Origin: Pantoea eucalypti
GTDB taxonomy: Bacteria > Pseudomonadota > Gammaproteobacteria > Enterobacterales > Enterobacteriaceae
Assembly: GCF_009646115.1 (NCBI RefSeq)
Contig: NZ_CP045721.1
Location: 465,304 to 529,303, forward strand
Reading direction: 5' to 3'
DNA length: 64,000 nucleotides
Of the stretch, positions 8,607-17,815 are shown piece by piece (the first letter of the stretch is position 1; the number at the start of each line of letters is the position of its first letter). The position numbers were made by a program, and so were the translations under genes. The notes below the pieces were generated by a model, which was given only the letters and a program-made list of their open reading frames with translations, was not told where the DNA came from and did no database searches.

Positions 8607-9401
8607 CTAGACCAGCAACTCTTCGAGAAACATCGCCAGCGCCTTGCGTGGATCGTCTTCTTCAGAGACGATCACCTCGATCCCCCACTGCCCCAGCACC
8701 TCTTTGGCCACCGGGTTATTACGGTTAGTGAACAGATACGATTTTGGTCGCGCCGTCGCCAGCCCGGTGCGGCCCCACATTTTGGTCAGACGGTAAAACA
8801 GCAGGCGAATGTTGAAATCACTGATGCTGTAGCCGACAAACAGCACAGAATTGCCCATCACGTCATGGGTCAGCTTAATGTCCAGCGGCGAGTCAAAATA
8901 GAGACGTTCGAAATAGCTGCTCTCATCAAGCACGATTGAGGTGTCATCATCGAAGTCACCGTGCAGTTTGATGATGTGGCGCTTATCTTCGGTCAAAGAG
9001 ACCAGGTCGGCAGCATTGGCCACTTTATAATAGGGTACGCCGTGTGCGTCGTGCGCCGCCTCCAGCCAGCGATCATAGTTAGTGGTGTAAATGCGGGAGA
9101 AGTTACCCTGGGTAATCATGGTATGAATTTCAGAAGACCGGACATCGATATCCGGACGGTGCCACTCGCGATCCATCCAGCTGCGCAGCGGGCCTAACGA
9201 ACCTTTCTTCTGCTTGTAATACTCCGCCAGCGACAGATGCGTGCCATAGGTATTAAAGATTTTGGGATCGTAACCCAGCTCGTTTGCAAGATGCGCAATC
9301 AGTTCGTGCCACTCGGGAAGACCAAAATTGCGCGAAATACCGGCACCGGCAAATAGAATCAGTTTGCCGGAATCATAGGCGCGCTTAAGTTCAGGTTTCA
9401 T
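8607..9401 (-). CDS. SIR2-like domain protein, probable NAD-dependent enzyme
   Basis: A 264-residue single-domain SIR2-like protein. The Rossmann motif FAGAGIS covers residues 17-23. TTNYD (106-110) and KLHGD (145-149, catalytic-type His147) follow, and VGYSISDFNIR (189-199) lies near the end. No zinc-binding cysteine cluster is seen, so it resembles the SIR2_2 branch found in bacterial defence NADases rather than housekeeping CobB deacetylases. Its ATG overlaps the stop of the upstream HAM1-type gene (ATGA), and GGGGAG precedes it, so the two are translationally coupled. NAD+ degradation is inferred from family motifs, not shown. There is no fused sensor domain; the partner or another protein would have to supply the trigger. 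Confidence 0.88.
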   Translation of the reverse strand: MKPELKRAYDSGKLILFAGAGISRNFGLPEWHELIAHLANELGYDPKIFNTYGTHLSLAEYYKQKKGSLGPLRSWMDREWHRPDIDVRSSEIHTMITQGNFSRIYTTNYDRWLEAAHDAHGVPYYKVANAADLVSLTEDKRHIIKLHGDFDDDTSIVLDESSYFERLYFDSPLDIKLTHDVMGNSVLFVGYSISDFNIRLLFYRLTKMWGRTGLATARPKSYLFTNRNNPVAKEVLGQWGIEVIVSEEDDPRKALAMFLEELLV

Positions 9402-9958
9402 GCCACTCCCCGCGAGGTTTTTAAAAAGGTAGCGAAGCGATCCAGCGCAATGCGCCGCATCGAAATCTCATTCTTGAGTTCACCCATTTCCGCAAAGGTC
9501 TGGTCATAGCCTTCGGGAATAAACACACAGTCCCACTGAAAGCCGCGTGTCCCGGCAGGTTTCGCGGCGATGGTGCCACGCAGTTCGCCAGAAAACTGAT
9601 ACATTTTACGGCCATCGCAATAGCCCAGCACCGTTTTAGCCGTCACGGCCTGGCTGTCGAGCCCCTGCACCAGCGCGGTAAAGCGCTCAGCGTCCAGGCG
9701 GTTCCAGAAGATACGGGTCAGACCAGCGGGCAGACCATTGAGGCCATCCAGATAGAGGCCGGTATGCTCCACGAACAGCGGTCGCCCAATCAGCGAAAAC
9801 GCCTTGGTAAGTTTGTCACGCACCAGGTCGAGCTCGTTTTCAGTCTGAATTTCTTCGATGCGACGGGCAATGGGCAGCACTTCGACCCCGATGGGTTCGA
9901 GTATCTTGCGCACCTCAGCCAGTTTTGGTTCATTGGCAGAAAGGAATCTGATTTTCAT
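9398..9958 (-). CDS. HAM1/RdgB-like non-canonical purine NTP pyrophosphatase homologue
   Basis: A 186-residue homologue of the ITPase/HAM1 family, which hydrolyses ITP, XTP and dITP to monophosphates. The N-terminal signature SANEPKLAE (7-15) has the Asn and Lys of the T-x-N-x-x-K motif. The late motif GFQWDCVFIPEGYDQTFAEM (139-158) is also recognisable. Two usual active-site positions differ. The family D-S/T-G/C-L motif reads VEHTGL (63-68), with His in place of Asp, and the usual I-S-H-R reads ISMR (165-168). It is therefore a divergent member, unlikely to be the housekeeping RdgB. It is followed with a 4-base overlap by the SIR2 gene. It may generate or remove a nucleotide signal; that role is inference. 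Confidence 0.85.
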   Translation of the reverse strand: MKIRFLSANEPKLAEVRKILEPIGVEVLPIARRIEEIQTENELDLVRDKLTKAFSLIGRPLFVEHTGLYLDGLNGLPAGLTRIFWNRLDAERFTALVQGLDSQAVTAKTVLGYCDGRKMYQFSGELRGTIAAKPAGTRGFQWDCVFIPEGYDQTFAEMGELKNEISMRRIALDRFATFLKTSRGVA

Positions 9959-10132
9959 GGGGCTTCCAGGTTAATTACTCCACCAGGCAATGAATGTTAA
10001 CGGAAACAGGCGGGCAGGATAAATCACTAACGCTGAAGAGTGTAGCTCAATTCGGTGAGGCGCTGCGAGCCGGGGGCGGTCAGACGAGAGAGGCGCGGGA
10101 GGAGATCCAACATTGTTCTGGCTCACTTTTTT

Positions 10133-10160
10133 AATGAAAAGCCGGAACAGCGCCGGCTCT
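10133..10160 (-). terminator. Terminator after the 10-18 kb operon
   Basis: The arms AGCCGG and CCGGCT (10140-10145 and 10153-10158) form a hairpin, followed on the minus strand by TTTC. It lies 9 bases past the stop of the last gene of the monooxygenase/ABC operon. Confidence 0.6.
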
Positions 10161-10166
10161 GTGGAC

Positions 10167-11066
10167 TCAGTAAACAATGCCCGGTGGATTTACTGTGGAG
10201 TGCGTAATAGCTTCATCCTGTTCGCCCCAGCGGGCCAGCACCTGCTGATACTGACCGCCCGTAATGGTGCCGTCGAGCGCAGCCTGTAGCGCCGGGGCCA
10301 GACCATTGCCCTTTTTGGTGGTCACGGCAACCCAGGCGCGAAACGGCCCACTGCCCACCAGCTTTGTCTGACCGCGTGACGCCACTTTCCAGGCCGCCAT
10401 GGAGTGAGGTCCAAACATCGCATCGGCCCGCCCAGACAGCAGCGTCAGCGTCGCCGATGCATCATCAGTAAGGTAGATCGGCGTTACCGCAGGCAGACCT
10501 TTGGCCCGATTCTGCTGATCCCAGCTCAGCAATATGCGCTCCTGATTGGTGCCCGACGAGACGATAATCCGCTTGCCGGCAATATCAGCCGGGCTATTAA
10601 TCCGGCTGATGTGACTGTCGCTTTTCACTGCAAAGGCGTGGTTGTCGGCGCGATAGGTCGCAAAATCGAACTTCTTCTTGCGCTCTTCAGTAACGGCTAT
10701 ATTGAACATCGCGACATCATAGCGTCCGGCGCTGATGCCCAGCGGCCAGTCCTCCCATGAAGCCGGAACCAGCTTCAGCTTTAAGCCCAGGCTGTCCGCC
10801 AGCAGTCTGGCAATATCCGGGTCACTGCCAATCCGTGTCACGTTGTCTGACGCCAGCAGTGACAGCGGCGGTGAGTTGGTGGCTGAGGTCGCAACCGTCA
10901 GCGTACCAGCTTCGATAAAATGAAAACCAGCGGGAATTTTAGCGATCGCCTGCGGATTAGCCGGGGCAGGGATCGGCACCTCATTTTTAAGCACATCAAG
11001 CTTCTCTGCCGCTGAACAGGTCAGCGCCGGAAGAAGCATCAGCGCGGTAAACGTTAGCCCTCTCAT
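10167..11066 (-). CDS. Amino-acid-type ABC transporter substrate-binding protein (first copy)
   Basis: A 299-residue periplasmic binding protein. The N-terminal signal peptide is [19 protein letters not shown] followed by AEKL. The body has family 3 features such as [18 protein letters not shown] and [17 protein letters not shown]. It is the last gene of an eight-gene operon, and its ATG overlaps the stop of the ATPase gene (ATGA). It is clearly a paralogue of the second binding protein at 13300-14241, sharing [10 protein letters not shown] and FDFATYR. Polar amino acids or S-substituted cysteines are likely ligands given the neighbours. Confidence 0.88.
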   Translation of the reverse strand: MRGLTFTALMLLPALTCSAAEKLDVLKNEVPIPAPANPQAIAKIPAGFHFIEAGTLTVATSATNSPPLSLLASDNVTRIGSDPDIARLLADSLGLKLKLVPASWEDWPLGISAGRYDVAMFNIAVTEERKKKFDFATYRADNHAFAVKSDSHISRINSPADIAGKRIIVSSGTNQERILLSWDQQNRAKGLPAVTPIYLTDDASATLTLLSGRADAMFGPHSMAAWKVASRGQTKLVGSGPFRAWVAVTTKKGNGLAPALQAALDGTITGGQYQQVLARWGEQDEAITHSTVNPPGIVY

Positions 11067-11857
11067 AACACGCGCGCCAGGAAACGGCGGGTGCGTTCAT
11101 GACGCGGATGATTGAGCACCTGCGTCGTGCTGCCCTGCTCCACAATCCGGCCATCCACCATAAAGACCACGTTATCCGCCACTTCCCGGGCAAAGCCGAT
11201 CTCATGCGTCACAATCACCAGCGTAGTCCCGGAACGTGCAAGCTTTTTAATCACGTCGAGGACTTCGCCGACCAGCTCCGGGTCCAGCGCCGAGGTCGGC
11301 TCATCGAACAGCATGACACGCGGATTAAGCATCAGCGCACGCGCAATAGCGATGCGCTGCTGCTGCCCGCCCGACAGATGACGTGGCCAGGCATCCGCTT
11401 TATGGCGCAGGCCCACAATATCCAGCAGTTCACCGGCGCGCTGTATCGCTTCCGTTTTCGTTAACTGCCGATGCGCAATCGGCGCTTCAATCAGGTTATC
11501 CAGCACGCTGAGGTGTGGGAATAGATTGAAATTCTGGAACACATAGCCGACGTTGATGCGCTGGCGCAGAATCGCCTTCTCTTTCAGCTCATAAAGCTTA
11601 TTGCCGCGTTGCTGATAGCCGATGTAGTCACCATCAATCTGAATAAATCCCTCATCGACCCGCTCCAGATGATTAATGATGCGCAGCAGCGTGGATTTAC
11701 CGGAACCGGAGGGGCCAAGAATCACCGTTACTGAACCGGGTTCCAGCGACAGCGAAACATCATCCAGCGCTTTATGTTTACCAAAACGTTTACTGACCCC
11801 GGTGATACTGATGGCTCCGGTGGTGTGTGAAGTGCGGTAATCAATGGCTTCTGACAT
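11063..11857 (-). CDS. Amino-acid-type ABC transporter ATP-binding protein
   Basis: A 264-residue ABC ATPase of the polar amino acid group. It has Walker [10 protein letters not shown], the Q-loop [10 protein letters not shown], signature LSGGQQQR, Walker [13 protein letters not shown] and the switch VTHEIGF. I place the start at 11857 (MSEAIDYR), because GAGGAG lies correctly before it. The earlier ATG at 11932 is deep inside the permease gene and lacks this. The gene overlaps the end of the permease and the start of the first binding protein, so the three form a coupled transporter unit. It resembles YxeO/GlnQ. Confidence 0.92.
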   Translation of the reverse strand: MSEAIDYRTSHTTGAISITGVSKRFGKHKALDDVSLSLEPGSVTVILGPSGSGKSTLLRIINHLERVDEGFIQIDGDYIGYQQRGNKLYELKEKAILRQRINVGYVFQNFNLFPHLSVLDNLIEAPIAHRQLTKTEAIQRAGELLDIVGLRHKADAWPRHLSGGQQQRIAIARALMLNPRVMLFDEPTSALDPELVGEVLDVIKKLARSGTTLVIVTHEIGFAREVADNVVFMVDGRIVEQGSTTQVLNHPRHERTRRFLARVL

Positions 11858-12767
11858 GGCTGATCTCCTCGGTTGGATGAAGGGGTGTGACGCGGTTGCG
11901 CCACTGTCGCCAGCGAGAGGGTTGCGGTTCACGCGTGACGCTGCGGGCCATCCAGCGTTCAGCGTTATACTGAATCACGGACAATACGGTGGTAATAATC
12001 AGATACCAGGCGGCCCCCACCATCAGTAGCGGGATCACTTCCTGATTACGGTTGTAGATCATCTGGATGGTGTAAAACAGCTCCGGCATCGCCAGCACGT
12101 AAACCACGGAAGTGCCCTTCGCCAGGCTGATGATCTCGTTAAAGGCGACAGGAATAATGGCGCGCAGTGCCTGCGGCAGAATGATGCGGAAGGTGCGGCG
12201 CGTGGCGGAGAGACCCAACGCGGACGCGGCTTCTACCTGACCGTGATCGACACCGAGGATCCCGCCACGAATAATCTCCGCACTGTAAGCCGCCTGCACC
12301 AGCGTCAGACCAATAACGGCAGCCTGAAACTGGCCCAGTACGTTAATCGTCTGATACGCGCCCCACGACAGACCGGTGAACGGAATGCCGATCGACAGGG
12401 TGTCGTAAAGATAGGAGAAGTTATAAAGAATAATCAGCACGACAATCAGCGGCAGTGACCTGAACAGCCAGATATAACCCCACGCCAGCGTGCTCAGCAG
12501 CCATGACGAGGAAAGTCGCGCCAGCGCCAGCAGACCGCCCAAAAGCAGGCTGAATACTGTGCCCAGAAGGGTCAGCAGCAGCGTCTGACCCAGGCCATGC
12601 AGGATCACAGGATCAAAGAACCAGCGGGCAAACACGCTCCACTCCCAGCGTGGGTTAAAGGCCACCGACTGCACCACGCCCGCCAGTATAAACAGCGCCA
12701 CGATAGCCCCGGCGGTGCGTGCCGGGTAGCGCGCTGGCACCACCTGTAGTTGTTGATGCTTGCTCAT
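11841..12767 (-). CDS. Amino-acid-type ABC transporter permease
   Basis: A 308-residue HisM/GlnP-type permease with five or more membrane spans. The conserved cytoplasmic loop reads [23 protein letters not shown]. The start at 12767 (ATGAGCAAG) is preferred to a GTG six bases earlier because AAGGAG would overlap that GTG. Only one permease gene is present, so it probably acts as a homodimer. Two substrate-binding proteins in the operon could both feed it. It resembles YxeN of B. subtilis in context. Confidence 0.9.
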   Translation of the reverse strand: MSKHQQLQVVPARYPARTAGAIVALFILAGVVQSVAFNPRWEWSVFARWFFDPVILHGLGQTLLLTLLGTVFSLLLGGLLALARLSSSWLLSTLAWGYIWLFRSLPLIVVLIILYNFSYLYDTLSIGIPFTGLSWGAYQTINVLGQFQAAVIGLTLVQAAYSAEIIRGGILGVDHGQVEAASALGLSATRRTFRIILPQALRAIIPVAFNEIISLAKGTSVVYVLAMPELFYTIQMIYNRNQEVIPLLMVGAAWYLIITTVLSVIQYNAERWMARSVTREPQPSRWRQWRNRVTPLHPTEEISHVRSH

Positions 12768-12776
12768 CGTCACTCC

Positions 12777-13289
12777 TTAACTCGCTTCGGCGACGTTATA
12801 AACGCCGATAACTTTACTAAAACGCAGTCGTCCGTCATGGGGCGGCTGGCCGTAACGCTCCAGATCGCCGCTGAGATCAAAATGAGGCTGATAGCCGTGG
12901 CCGGTATAGAGCCGTACCGCTTCCGGCTGGCGAAAGCCGGTGGTGAGAAACAGCCGCTGATAACCTGCCTGCAGCGCACGCCGCTCCAGCTCCTGTAACA
13001 CCACCAGCGCCAGCCCCTGACGACGCAGATCGCTGCGTGTCCAGATACGTTTCAGCTCGGCGGTTTGTGGATCACAGGGTTTGTAAGCGCCCATCGCGAT
13101 AATCTCGCCGTCACGCTCCAGCACAATAAACAGCCCCTGCGGCGGCAGATACCATTCGGTCAGTTCCTGCTCTTTATGCCGGGCAAAGTAGTCACCATAG
13201 CGCGCGGAATATTCATCAAATAGCCCGCCGAGAATCGGCTGGAGCGCTGGTGCATCGGGTGAAACATCGCGAAAAGTGGATTCACTCAT
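12777..13289 (-). CDS. GNAT family N-acetyltransferase
   Basis: A 170-residue GNAT protein. The acetyl-CoA binding region is RIWTRSDLRRQGLALVVLQELERRA, after the core strand DGEIIAMGAYK. The start at 13289 follows AAGGAG; a longer frame to 13358 runs into the upstream gene. In B. subtilis the equivalent position in the yxe operon is taken by YxeL, which N-acetylates S-(2-succino)cysteine. The same first step is inferred here because monooxygenase and deacetylase genes are in the same operon. The actual acceptor is not known. Confidence 0.87.
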   Translation of the reverse strand: MSESTFRDVSPDAPALQPILGGLFDEYSARYGDYFARHKEQELTEWYLPPQGLFIVLERDGEIIAMGAYKPCDPQTAELKRIWTRSDLRRQGLALVVLQELERRALQAGYQRLFLTTGFRQPEAVRLYTGHGYQPHFDLSGDLERYGQPPHDGRLRFSKVIGVYNVAEAS

Positions 13290-13299
13290 GGTCAGCTCC

Positions 13300-14241
13300 T
13301 TAGTCGCCCAGTCCGGCGGGATTGATTTCTGAACGGTCGATCTTCTCAACACCTTCACCCCAGCGGTTCAGCACCTTCTGATAGTCGCCATTGCCGATCA
13401 CGCCGTTCAGCGCAGTACTGATCGGTTCCGCCAGGCCGCTGCCTTTCTTCACGGTAACGGCGATGTGCGCCGCTTTTGGCCAGCCACCATCGACACTGCC
13501 CACCAGGCGGGTTTTACCCGTCAGTGCCGCTTTCCAGGCTCCAATCACGTTGGGACCGAAGTATGCATCTGCGCGGCCTGCCTGCAGCGCCAGCGTTTGA
13601 GCCGCATCATCTTTGGCGTAGATCGGCGTAAAGGCTTTAAGTCCCTTTGCCTGATTCTCTTTATCCCATGCCAGCAGAATCGCCTCCTGATTGGTGCCGG
13701 ATCCCACGATGATCCGCAGCCCGGCGATATCCTCTGCTTTAGTCAGTGATTTTATCGGGCTGCTGGTTTTGACATAAAAACCCAGGGAGTCTTTACGGTA
13801 GGTAGCAAAGTCGAATTTCTCTTTACGATCTTTGGTCACGGTGATGTTGGAGATCGCCGCGTCATACTTGCCTGAGGCCACACCCAGCGGCCAGTCTTCC
13901 CACGACGCAGGCACGACGTTGAGTTTCAGTCCCAGGCTGTCAGCGACAAGCCGGGCAATGTCCACTTCACTGCCGAGCAGGGTTTTGTTGTCGTCGGAAA
14001 ACACGGTGAGCGGTGGCGAATTCAGTGCCGCAACCGCCACGGTAAAGGAACCTGGCACCACAAAGTGATGACCGGCAGGCAACTGAGCGATGGCATCCGG
14101 ATTCTTCACGGTATTGACTGGCGCTTTATTCGCTTCAAGACTGACCCGCTGGCCGTTATAGGAAACGCGGGTATCTTCCGCCAGCGCATGGCTGCTGGCC
14201 GCCAGAATAAGCAGGGCGAGAAGAGGTGATGTTTTTTTCAT
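13300..14241 (-). CDS. Amino-acid-type ABC transporter substrate-binding protein (second copy)
   Basis: A 313-residue periplasmic binding protein with signal peptide MKKTSPLLALLILAASSHALA. It shares long similar blocks with the binding protein at 10167-11066, for example [10 protein letters not shown] and KYDAAISNITVT. It lies 10 bases upstream of the acetyltransferase gene and 10 bases after the monooxygenase gene in the same operon. It probably serves the same permease with a different ligand preference; the ligand is unproven. It resembles YxeM by context. Confidence 0.88.
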   Translation of the reverse strand: MKKTSPLLALLILAASSHALAEDTRVSYNGQRVSLEANKAPVNTVKNPDAIAQLPAGHHFVVPGSFTVAVAALNSPPLTVFSDDNKTLLGSEVDIARLVADSLGLKLNVVPASWEDWPLGVASGKYDAAISNITVTKDRKEKFDFATYRKDSLGFYVKTSSPIKSLTKAEDIAGLRIIVGSGTNQEAILLAWDKENQAKGLKAFTPIYAKDDAAQTLALQAGRADAYFGPNVIGAWKAALTGKTRLVGSVDGGWPKAAHIAVTVKKGSGLAEPISTALNGVIGNGDYQKVLNRWGEGVEKIDRSEINPAGLGD

Positions 14242-14251
14242 GGCCTGTGCC

Positions 14252-15565
14252 CTATTGTGAGGTGAACTGATTAACGGGTTGTTTCAGGGCAAAGCTGTCG
14301 CGCAGGGTGCTGCCCGGATAGTCGCGACGCGTCAGCCCGCGAGCCTGCAGAATCGGCACCACGCGGTCGACAAAGCGTTCAAAGGTATCGGGCGTACCGC
14401 CATTGATGATGAAGCCGTCAGCGGCCTGGGTCTCAAACCACTGCTGAAGACCATCGGCGACCTCTTCCGGTGTACCGTGGAACAGCGGGCGCGGCGTGGC
14501 GGCTTCCAGCGCCGCCTGACGCAAGGTGTGACCGTGCTCTCTGGCTTTGCGTTTGATCTCGTCGGTGGTGCTGCGGAAGCTGTTCTGACCTATGTCGCCA
14601 ATATCCGGGAACGGCTGATCCAGCGGGTATTGTGAAAAGTCGTGATGGTCGAAGAAACGCCCCAGGTAATTAAGCGCATCGGTAATTGATACCAGCGCCG
14701 CCGTGGTCTGATACTGGCGCTCCACATCCTCTGCATCATCGCCAACAATCACGCTGACACCCTGGAAGATGTGCAGATCCTCTGGCTGACGGCCATTCGC
14801 CTCCAGTTGCTGCTTCACATCCTGATAAAACGCCTGCGCCTCTTCGCGGGTCGGCTGATGGGTAAAGATGGCGTCAGCGTGGCGCGCCGCCAGCTTTTTA
14901 CCGTCCTCAGAGGCCCCGGCCTGGAAGATAATCGGACGGCCCTGCGGCGTGCGGGCAATGTTCAGCGGCCCCTGCACCTGGAAGAAGTCACCGTGATGAT
15001 CGAGCGTATGTAACTTTGCCGGATCGAAGAACTGCCCACTCGCTTTGTCGCGCACAAAAGCATCCTGCTCCCACGAATCCCATAAACCTTTCACCACCTG
15101 CAGATACTCATCGGCAATGCGGTAACGCAACGCATGCTCAGGATGTTTCTGGCGGGAAAAGTTTTTTGCGGAACCTTCCAGCGGCGAGGTCACCACATTC
15201 CACCCCGCGCGACCGCCGCTGAGGTGATCGAGGCTGGCAAACTGACGCGCCACGGTGAACGGCTCGCTGTAGGACGTGGAAACGGTGCCGACCAGTCCCA
15301 GATGTTCCGTAACGCCCGCCAGGGCAGACAGGAGTGTCAGCGGTTCAAAGCGATTGAGAAAGTGTGGTATCGATTTCTCATTAATAAATAATCCGTCGGC
15401 GACAAACAGGAAGTCGAGCTTGCCCTGCTCCGCTTTACGGGCGATTTTTTTGGCGTAATCCAGGCTGATGCTGGCATCAGCCTGTGCCGCAGGATGGCGC
15501 CAGGCGGACATGTTTCCCGATGCGCCATGCAGAATAGTGCCCAGCCGAAGTTGTCTTGTGGTCAT
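14252..15565 (-). CDS. NtaA/SnaA/DszA-family flavin-dependent monooxygenase
   Basis: A 437-residue class of luciferase-like monooxygenase. It begins [22 protein letters not shown] and contains [28 protein letters not shown], the hallmark of the NtaA/SnaA/DszA group. Such enzymes use reduced FMN and O2 to cleave C-N or C-S bonds. In the yxe pathway the corresponding enzyme, YxeK, cleaves N-acetyl-S-(2-succino)cysteine. A neighbouring acetyltransferase and amidohydrolase make a similar C-S cleavage likely here. No flavin reductase gene is adjacent, so reduced flavin must come from elsewhere. An AGAGAG element precedes the ATG at 15565. Confidence 0.9.
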   Translation of the reverse strand: MTTRQLRLGTILHGASGNMSAWRHPAAQADASISLDYAKKIARKAEQGKLDFLFVADGLFINEKSIPHFLNRFEPLTLLSALAGVTEHLGLVGTVSTSYSEPFTVARQFASLDHLSGGRAGWNVVTSPLEGSAKNFSRQKHPEHALRYRIADEYLQVVKGLWDSWEQDAFVRDKASGQFFDPAKLHTLDHHGDFFQVQGPLNIARTPQGRPIIFQAGASEDGKKLAARHADAIFTHQPTREEAQAFYQDVKQQLEANGRQPEDLHIFQGVSVIVGDDAEDVERQYQTTAALVSITDALNYLGRFFDHHDFSQYPLDQPFPDIGDIGQNSFRSTTDEIKRKAREHGHTLRQAALEAATPRPLFHGTPEEVADGLQQWFETQAADGFIINGGTPDTFERFVDRVVPILQARGLTRRDYPGSTLRDSFALKQPVNQFTSQ

Positions 15566-15645
15566 GATGCTCTCTCTTTTTTAGTCGTAGCGGTGCCCGA
15601 CGACGGTGTTCAGAACCGTCGTGCGTTAGCGGGCTGCAGATGAAT

Positions 15646-16797
15646 TCAGTTCAGAATGGATTCCCGACATCGCGCATTAAGATGTTGCAGCGCCTGGCGG
15701 GCCAGTCGGGCAAAGTAGTCGGCGGCGGGGGCAATCAGCGCCTCATCCGGGGTAAAACTGGCGTGATGCAGACCAAAATCACTGGCGCTGCCAATGCTGA
15801 CAAACGCACCGGGCACCTGTTGCAGATAAAAGGCAAAATCTTCGCCCAGCAGATGCAGATCGGCCGTCTGCACCCGATAACCCGCCTGCTGCGCCACTTC
15901 ACTGCTGAAGTTCGCCCAGTGCGCGTCATTGATCAGCACCGGCGGGCCAGGATGCCAGCTCAGGGTTGCCTGCGCGCCATTGGCTTCGGCAACGTGTTCA
16001 ACCAGCACCCGCACCCGCTGCTCCAGTTCCGCGCGCACCCGTAAATCATGGGTTCGGGCCGTGCCGCCAAACTCAACGCCGCCGGGTAACACGTTCCAGC
16101 TTTTACCGCCGTCGATACGCGTAATACTCAGCACCAGACTGTCCAGGGCACTGAAGCTGCGGCTGGTGAGTCCCTGTAACGCCTGAATGATCTGGCTGGC
16201 GGTGACAATGCTGTCGACGCCCTGTTCCGGATACGCAGCGTGTGCGCCTTTGCCAGTCACGCAAATAATAAATTTATCCGTATTGGCGTAGAACGCCCCG
16301 CTGCGGGTAGCGAATGTGCCAATGGGCAGCGAGGGTTCATTGTGCATGCCGAAAATGGCCTGTACCTCATCAAGTGCACCCGCCTCAATAAACTGTCTGG
16401 CTCCTCGCGCGATCTCCTCTGCGGGCTGAAACAGAATACGTACCCGGCCAGGTAATTGATCGGACAGCGTATTGAGCTGTAACGCTGCGCCCAGCATCAC
16501 CGCGCTGTGCAGGTCGTGACCGCAGGCGTGCATGACGCCAGGATGACGGGAATGAAACCGCACGCCACTCGCCTCATGGATCGGTAGTGCATCGATATCC
16601 GCGCGCAGCGCAATCACCGTCTCTCCACTGCCAATCTCCGCCACCACGCCCGTCTCGAGGGGATAATCCAGAATCCTGATGCCCGCTGCGGCTAACCATC
16701 CCCGCAGTCGCGCCGTGGTCGCAAACTCCTGACCCGACAGCTCTGGCCAGGTATGCAGTTCACGTCGCCATTCGATCAGTTGTGACTCATGGTTCAT
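15646..16797 (-). CDS. M20 family amidohydrolase/deacetylase (HipO/YxeP-like)
   Basis: A 383-residue metallopeptidase-fold amidohydrolase. Metal ligands are visible in HACGHDLHS and in the pair FQPAEEIARGA. The C-terminus has LGEDFAFYLQQVPGAF. The start at 16797 (MNHESQ) follows GGAGAGTC; the longer frame to 16854 overlaps the next gene. Family members remove N-acyl groups from amino acids. In the proposed pathway it would deacetylate the N-acetyl amino acid released by the monooxygenase. A second, very similar copy lies at 28863-30002 beside the siderophore genes. Confidence 0.9.
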   Translation of the reverse strand: MNHESQLIEWRRELHTWPELSGQEFATTARLRGWLAAAGIRILDYPLETGVVAEIGSGETVIALRADIDALPIHEASGVRFHSRHPGVMHACGHDLHSAVMLGAALQLNTLSDQLPGRVRILFQPAEEIARGARQFIEAGALDEVQAIFGMHNEPSLPIGTFATRSGAFYANTDKFIICVTGKGAHAAYPEQGVDSIVTASQIIQALQGLTSRSFSALDSLVLSITRIDGGKSWNVLPGGVEFGGTARTHDLRVRAELEQRVRVLVEHVAEANGAQATLSWHPGPPVLINDAHWANFSSEVAQQAGYRVQTADLHLLGEDFAFYLQQVPGAFVSIGSASDFGLHHASFTPDEALIAPAADYFARLARQALQHLNARCRESILN

Positions 16798-16816
16798 GAT
16801 GACTCTCCACTGAGAT

Positions 16817-17815
16817 TCAGGCTGCGACCAGATGATGCGTAGCCAGCAGTTCAAGTGACGTCAGGCGGGCAACCGGCTCGGTAATCGGCGTGTCGATCAC
16901 GAACTCATCAATATCAAAGTTATGATGCAGTGCATCCAGTTGAGCATGAACCTGCGCTGATGTGCCTTTTAGCAATGACGGTGTGCGCGGCTCTATTTTG
17001 TAATCCTTGTAACCGCCCTGACGCACATAGCGTTCGGCCTGCTCAAGACTGGCGACATTGACGCCTGGGCCCTCTTTCACTGCGACGTGATAATGGCGGA
17101 GACCGGAAACCAGCAGGTCTGCGCCGGCGGGTGAATCGGCCACCACCACCTGTACAGCCACCAGTGCGCGCTGACCGTGACTCAGGCGGGAGAAAGTACT
17201 TAACGCGCGCTCCAGTAACTGACGATCGCCATTGAGGTGGGCCGCAAACACAAACTGCCAGCCCAGACTGGCGGCGAGCCGGGCGCTCTCTTCACTGGCA
17301 CCCAACAGAAAACGATTGGCCGGACGTGACGGCAGTGGCGTGGCGGCTAAGCCTTCGTCATCAACATGAGGTTGAGCGTGCGTGAGCCAGCTATCCAGCA
17401 GCTGAAGCTGATTAGCAAAGCTCCCTTTTTTAGCGGCATCGACACCCTGTTGCAGTGCATGGGTGGAGAGCGGTAATCCACCTGGCGCTTTGCCTACACC
17501 GAGATCGATACGTCCGGGAGCCAGAGAGGCGAGCAGATTAAAGTTTTCTGCCACTTTATAGGGGCTGTAATGCTGCAACATCACTCCGCCCGATCCGACG
17601 CGAATATGACGGGTCTGGGCAACGATCCACGCAATTAACACTTCCGGTGAAGGACTGGCGAGCTGCGCGGTGTTGTGATGTTCTGCCAGCCAGAAACGGT
17701 GATATCCCCACTCCTCTGCCAGCTGGGCCAGCTGCAGGGTGCGCTGCAGCGCTGCGGTGGGCGTCTCGCCCTGCAGCACGGGTGCTTTATCTAACAGACT
17801 CAATCGATATGCCAT
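16817..17815 (-). CDS. LLM class flavin-dependent oxidoreductase, MsnO8-like
   Basis: A 332-residue bacterial-luciferase-fold enzyme. It has YHRFWLAEHHNTAQLASPSPEVLIAWIVAQT and VGSGGVMLQHYSPYKVAENF, typical of the short LLM/MsnO8-like family. It is the first gene of the operon, 19 bases before the amidohydrolase. It is not related in length or motifs to the larger NtaA-type enzyme at 14252-15565, so the operon carries two different flavin monooxygenase types. It may handle a different substrate or a second oxidation. Substrate unknown. Confidence 0.88.
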   Translation of the reverse strand: MAYRLSLLDKAPVLQGETPTAALQRTLQLAQLAEEWGYHRFWLAEHHNTAQLASPSPEVLIAWIVAQTRHIRVGSGGVMLQHYSPYKVAENFNLLASLAPGRIDLGVGKAPGGLPLSTHALQQGVDAAKKGSFANQLQLLDSWLTHAQPHVDDEGLAATPLPSRPANRFLLGASEESARLAASLGWQFVFAAHLNGDRQLLERALSTFSRLSHGQRALVAVQVVVADSPAGADLLVSGLRHYHVAVKEGPGVNVASLEQAERYVRQGGYKDYKIEPRTPSLLKGTSAQVHAQLDALHHNFDIDEFVIDTPITEPVARLTSLELLATHHLVAA

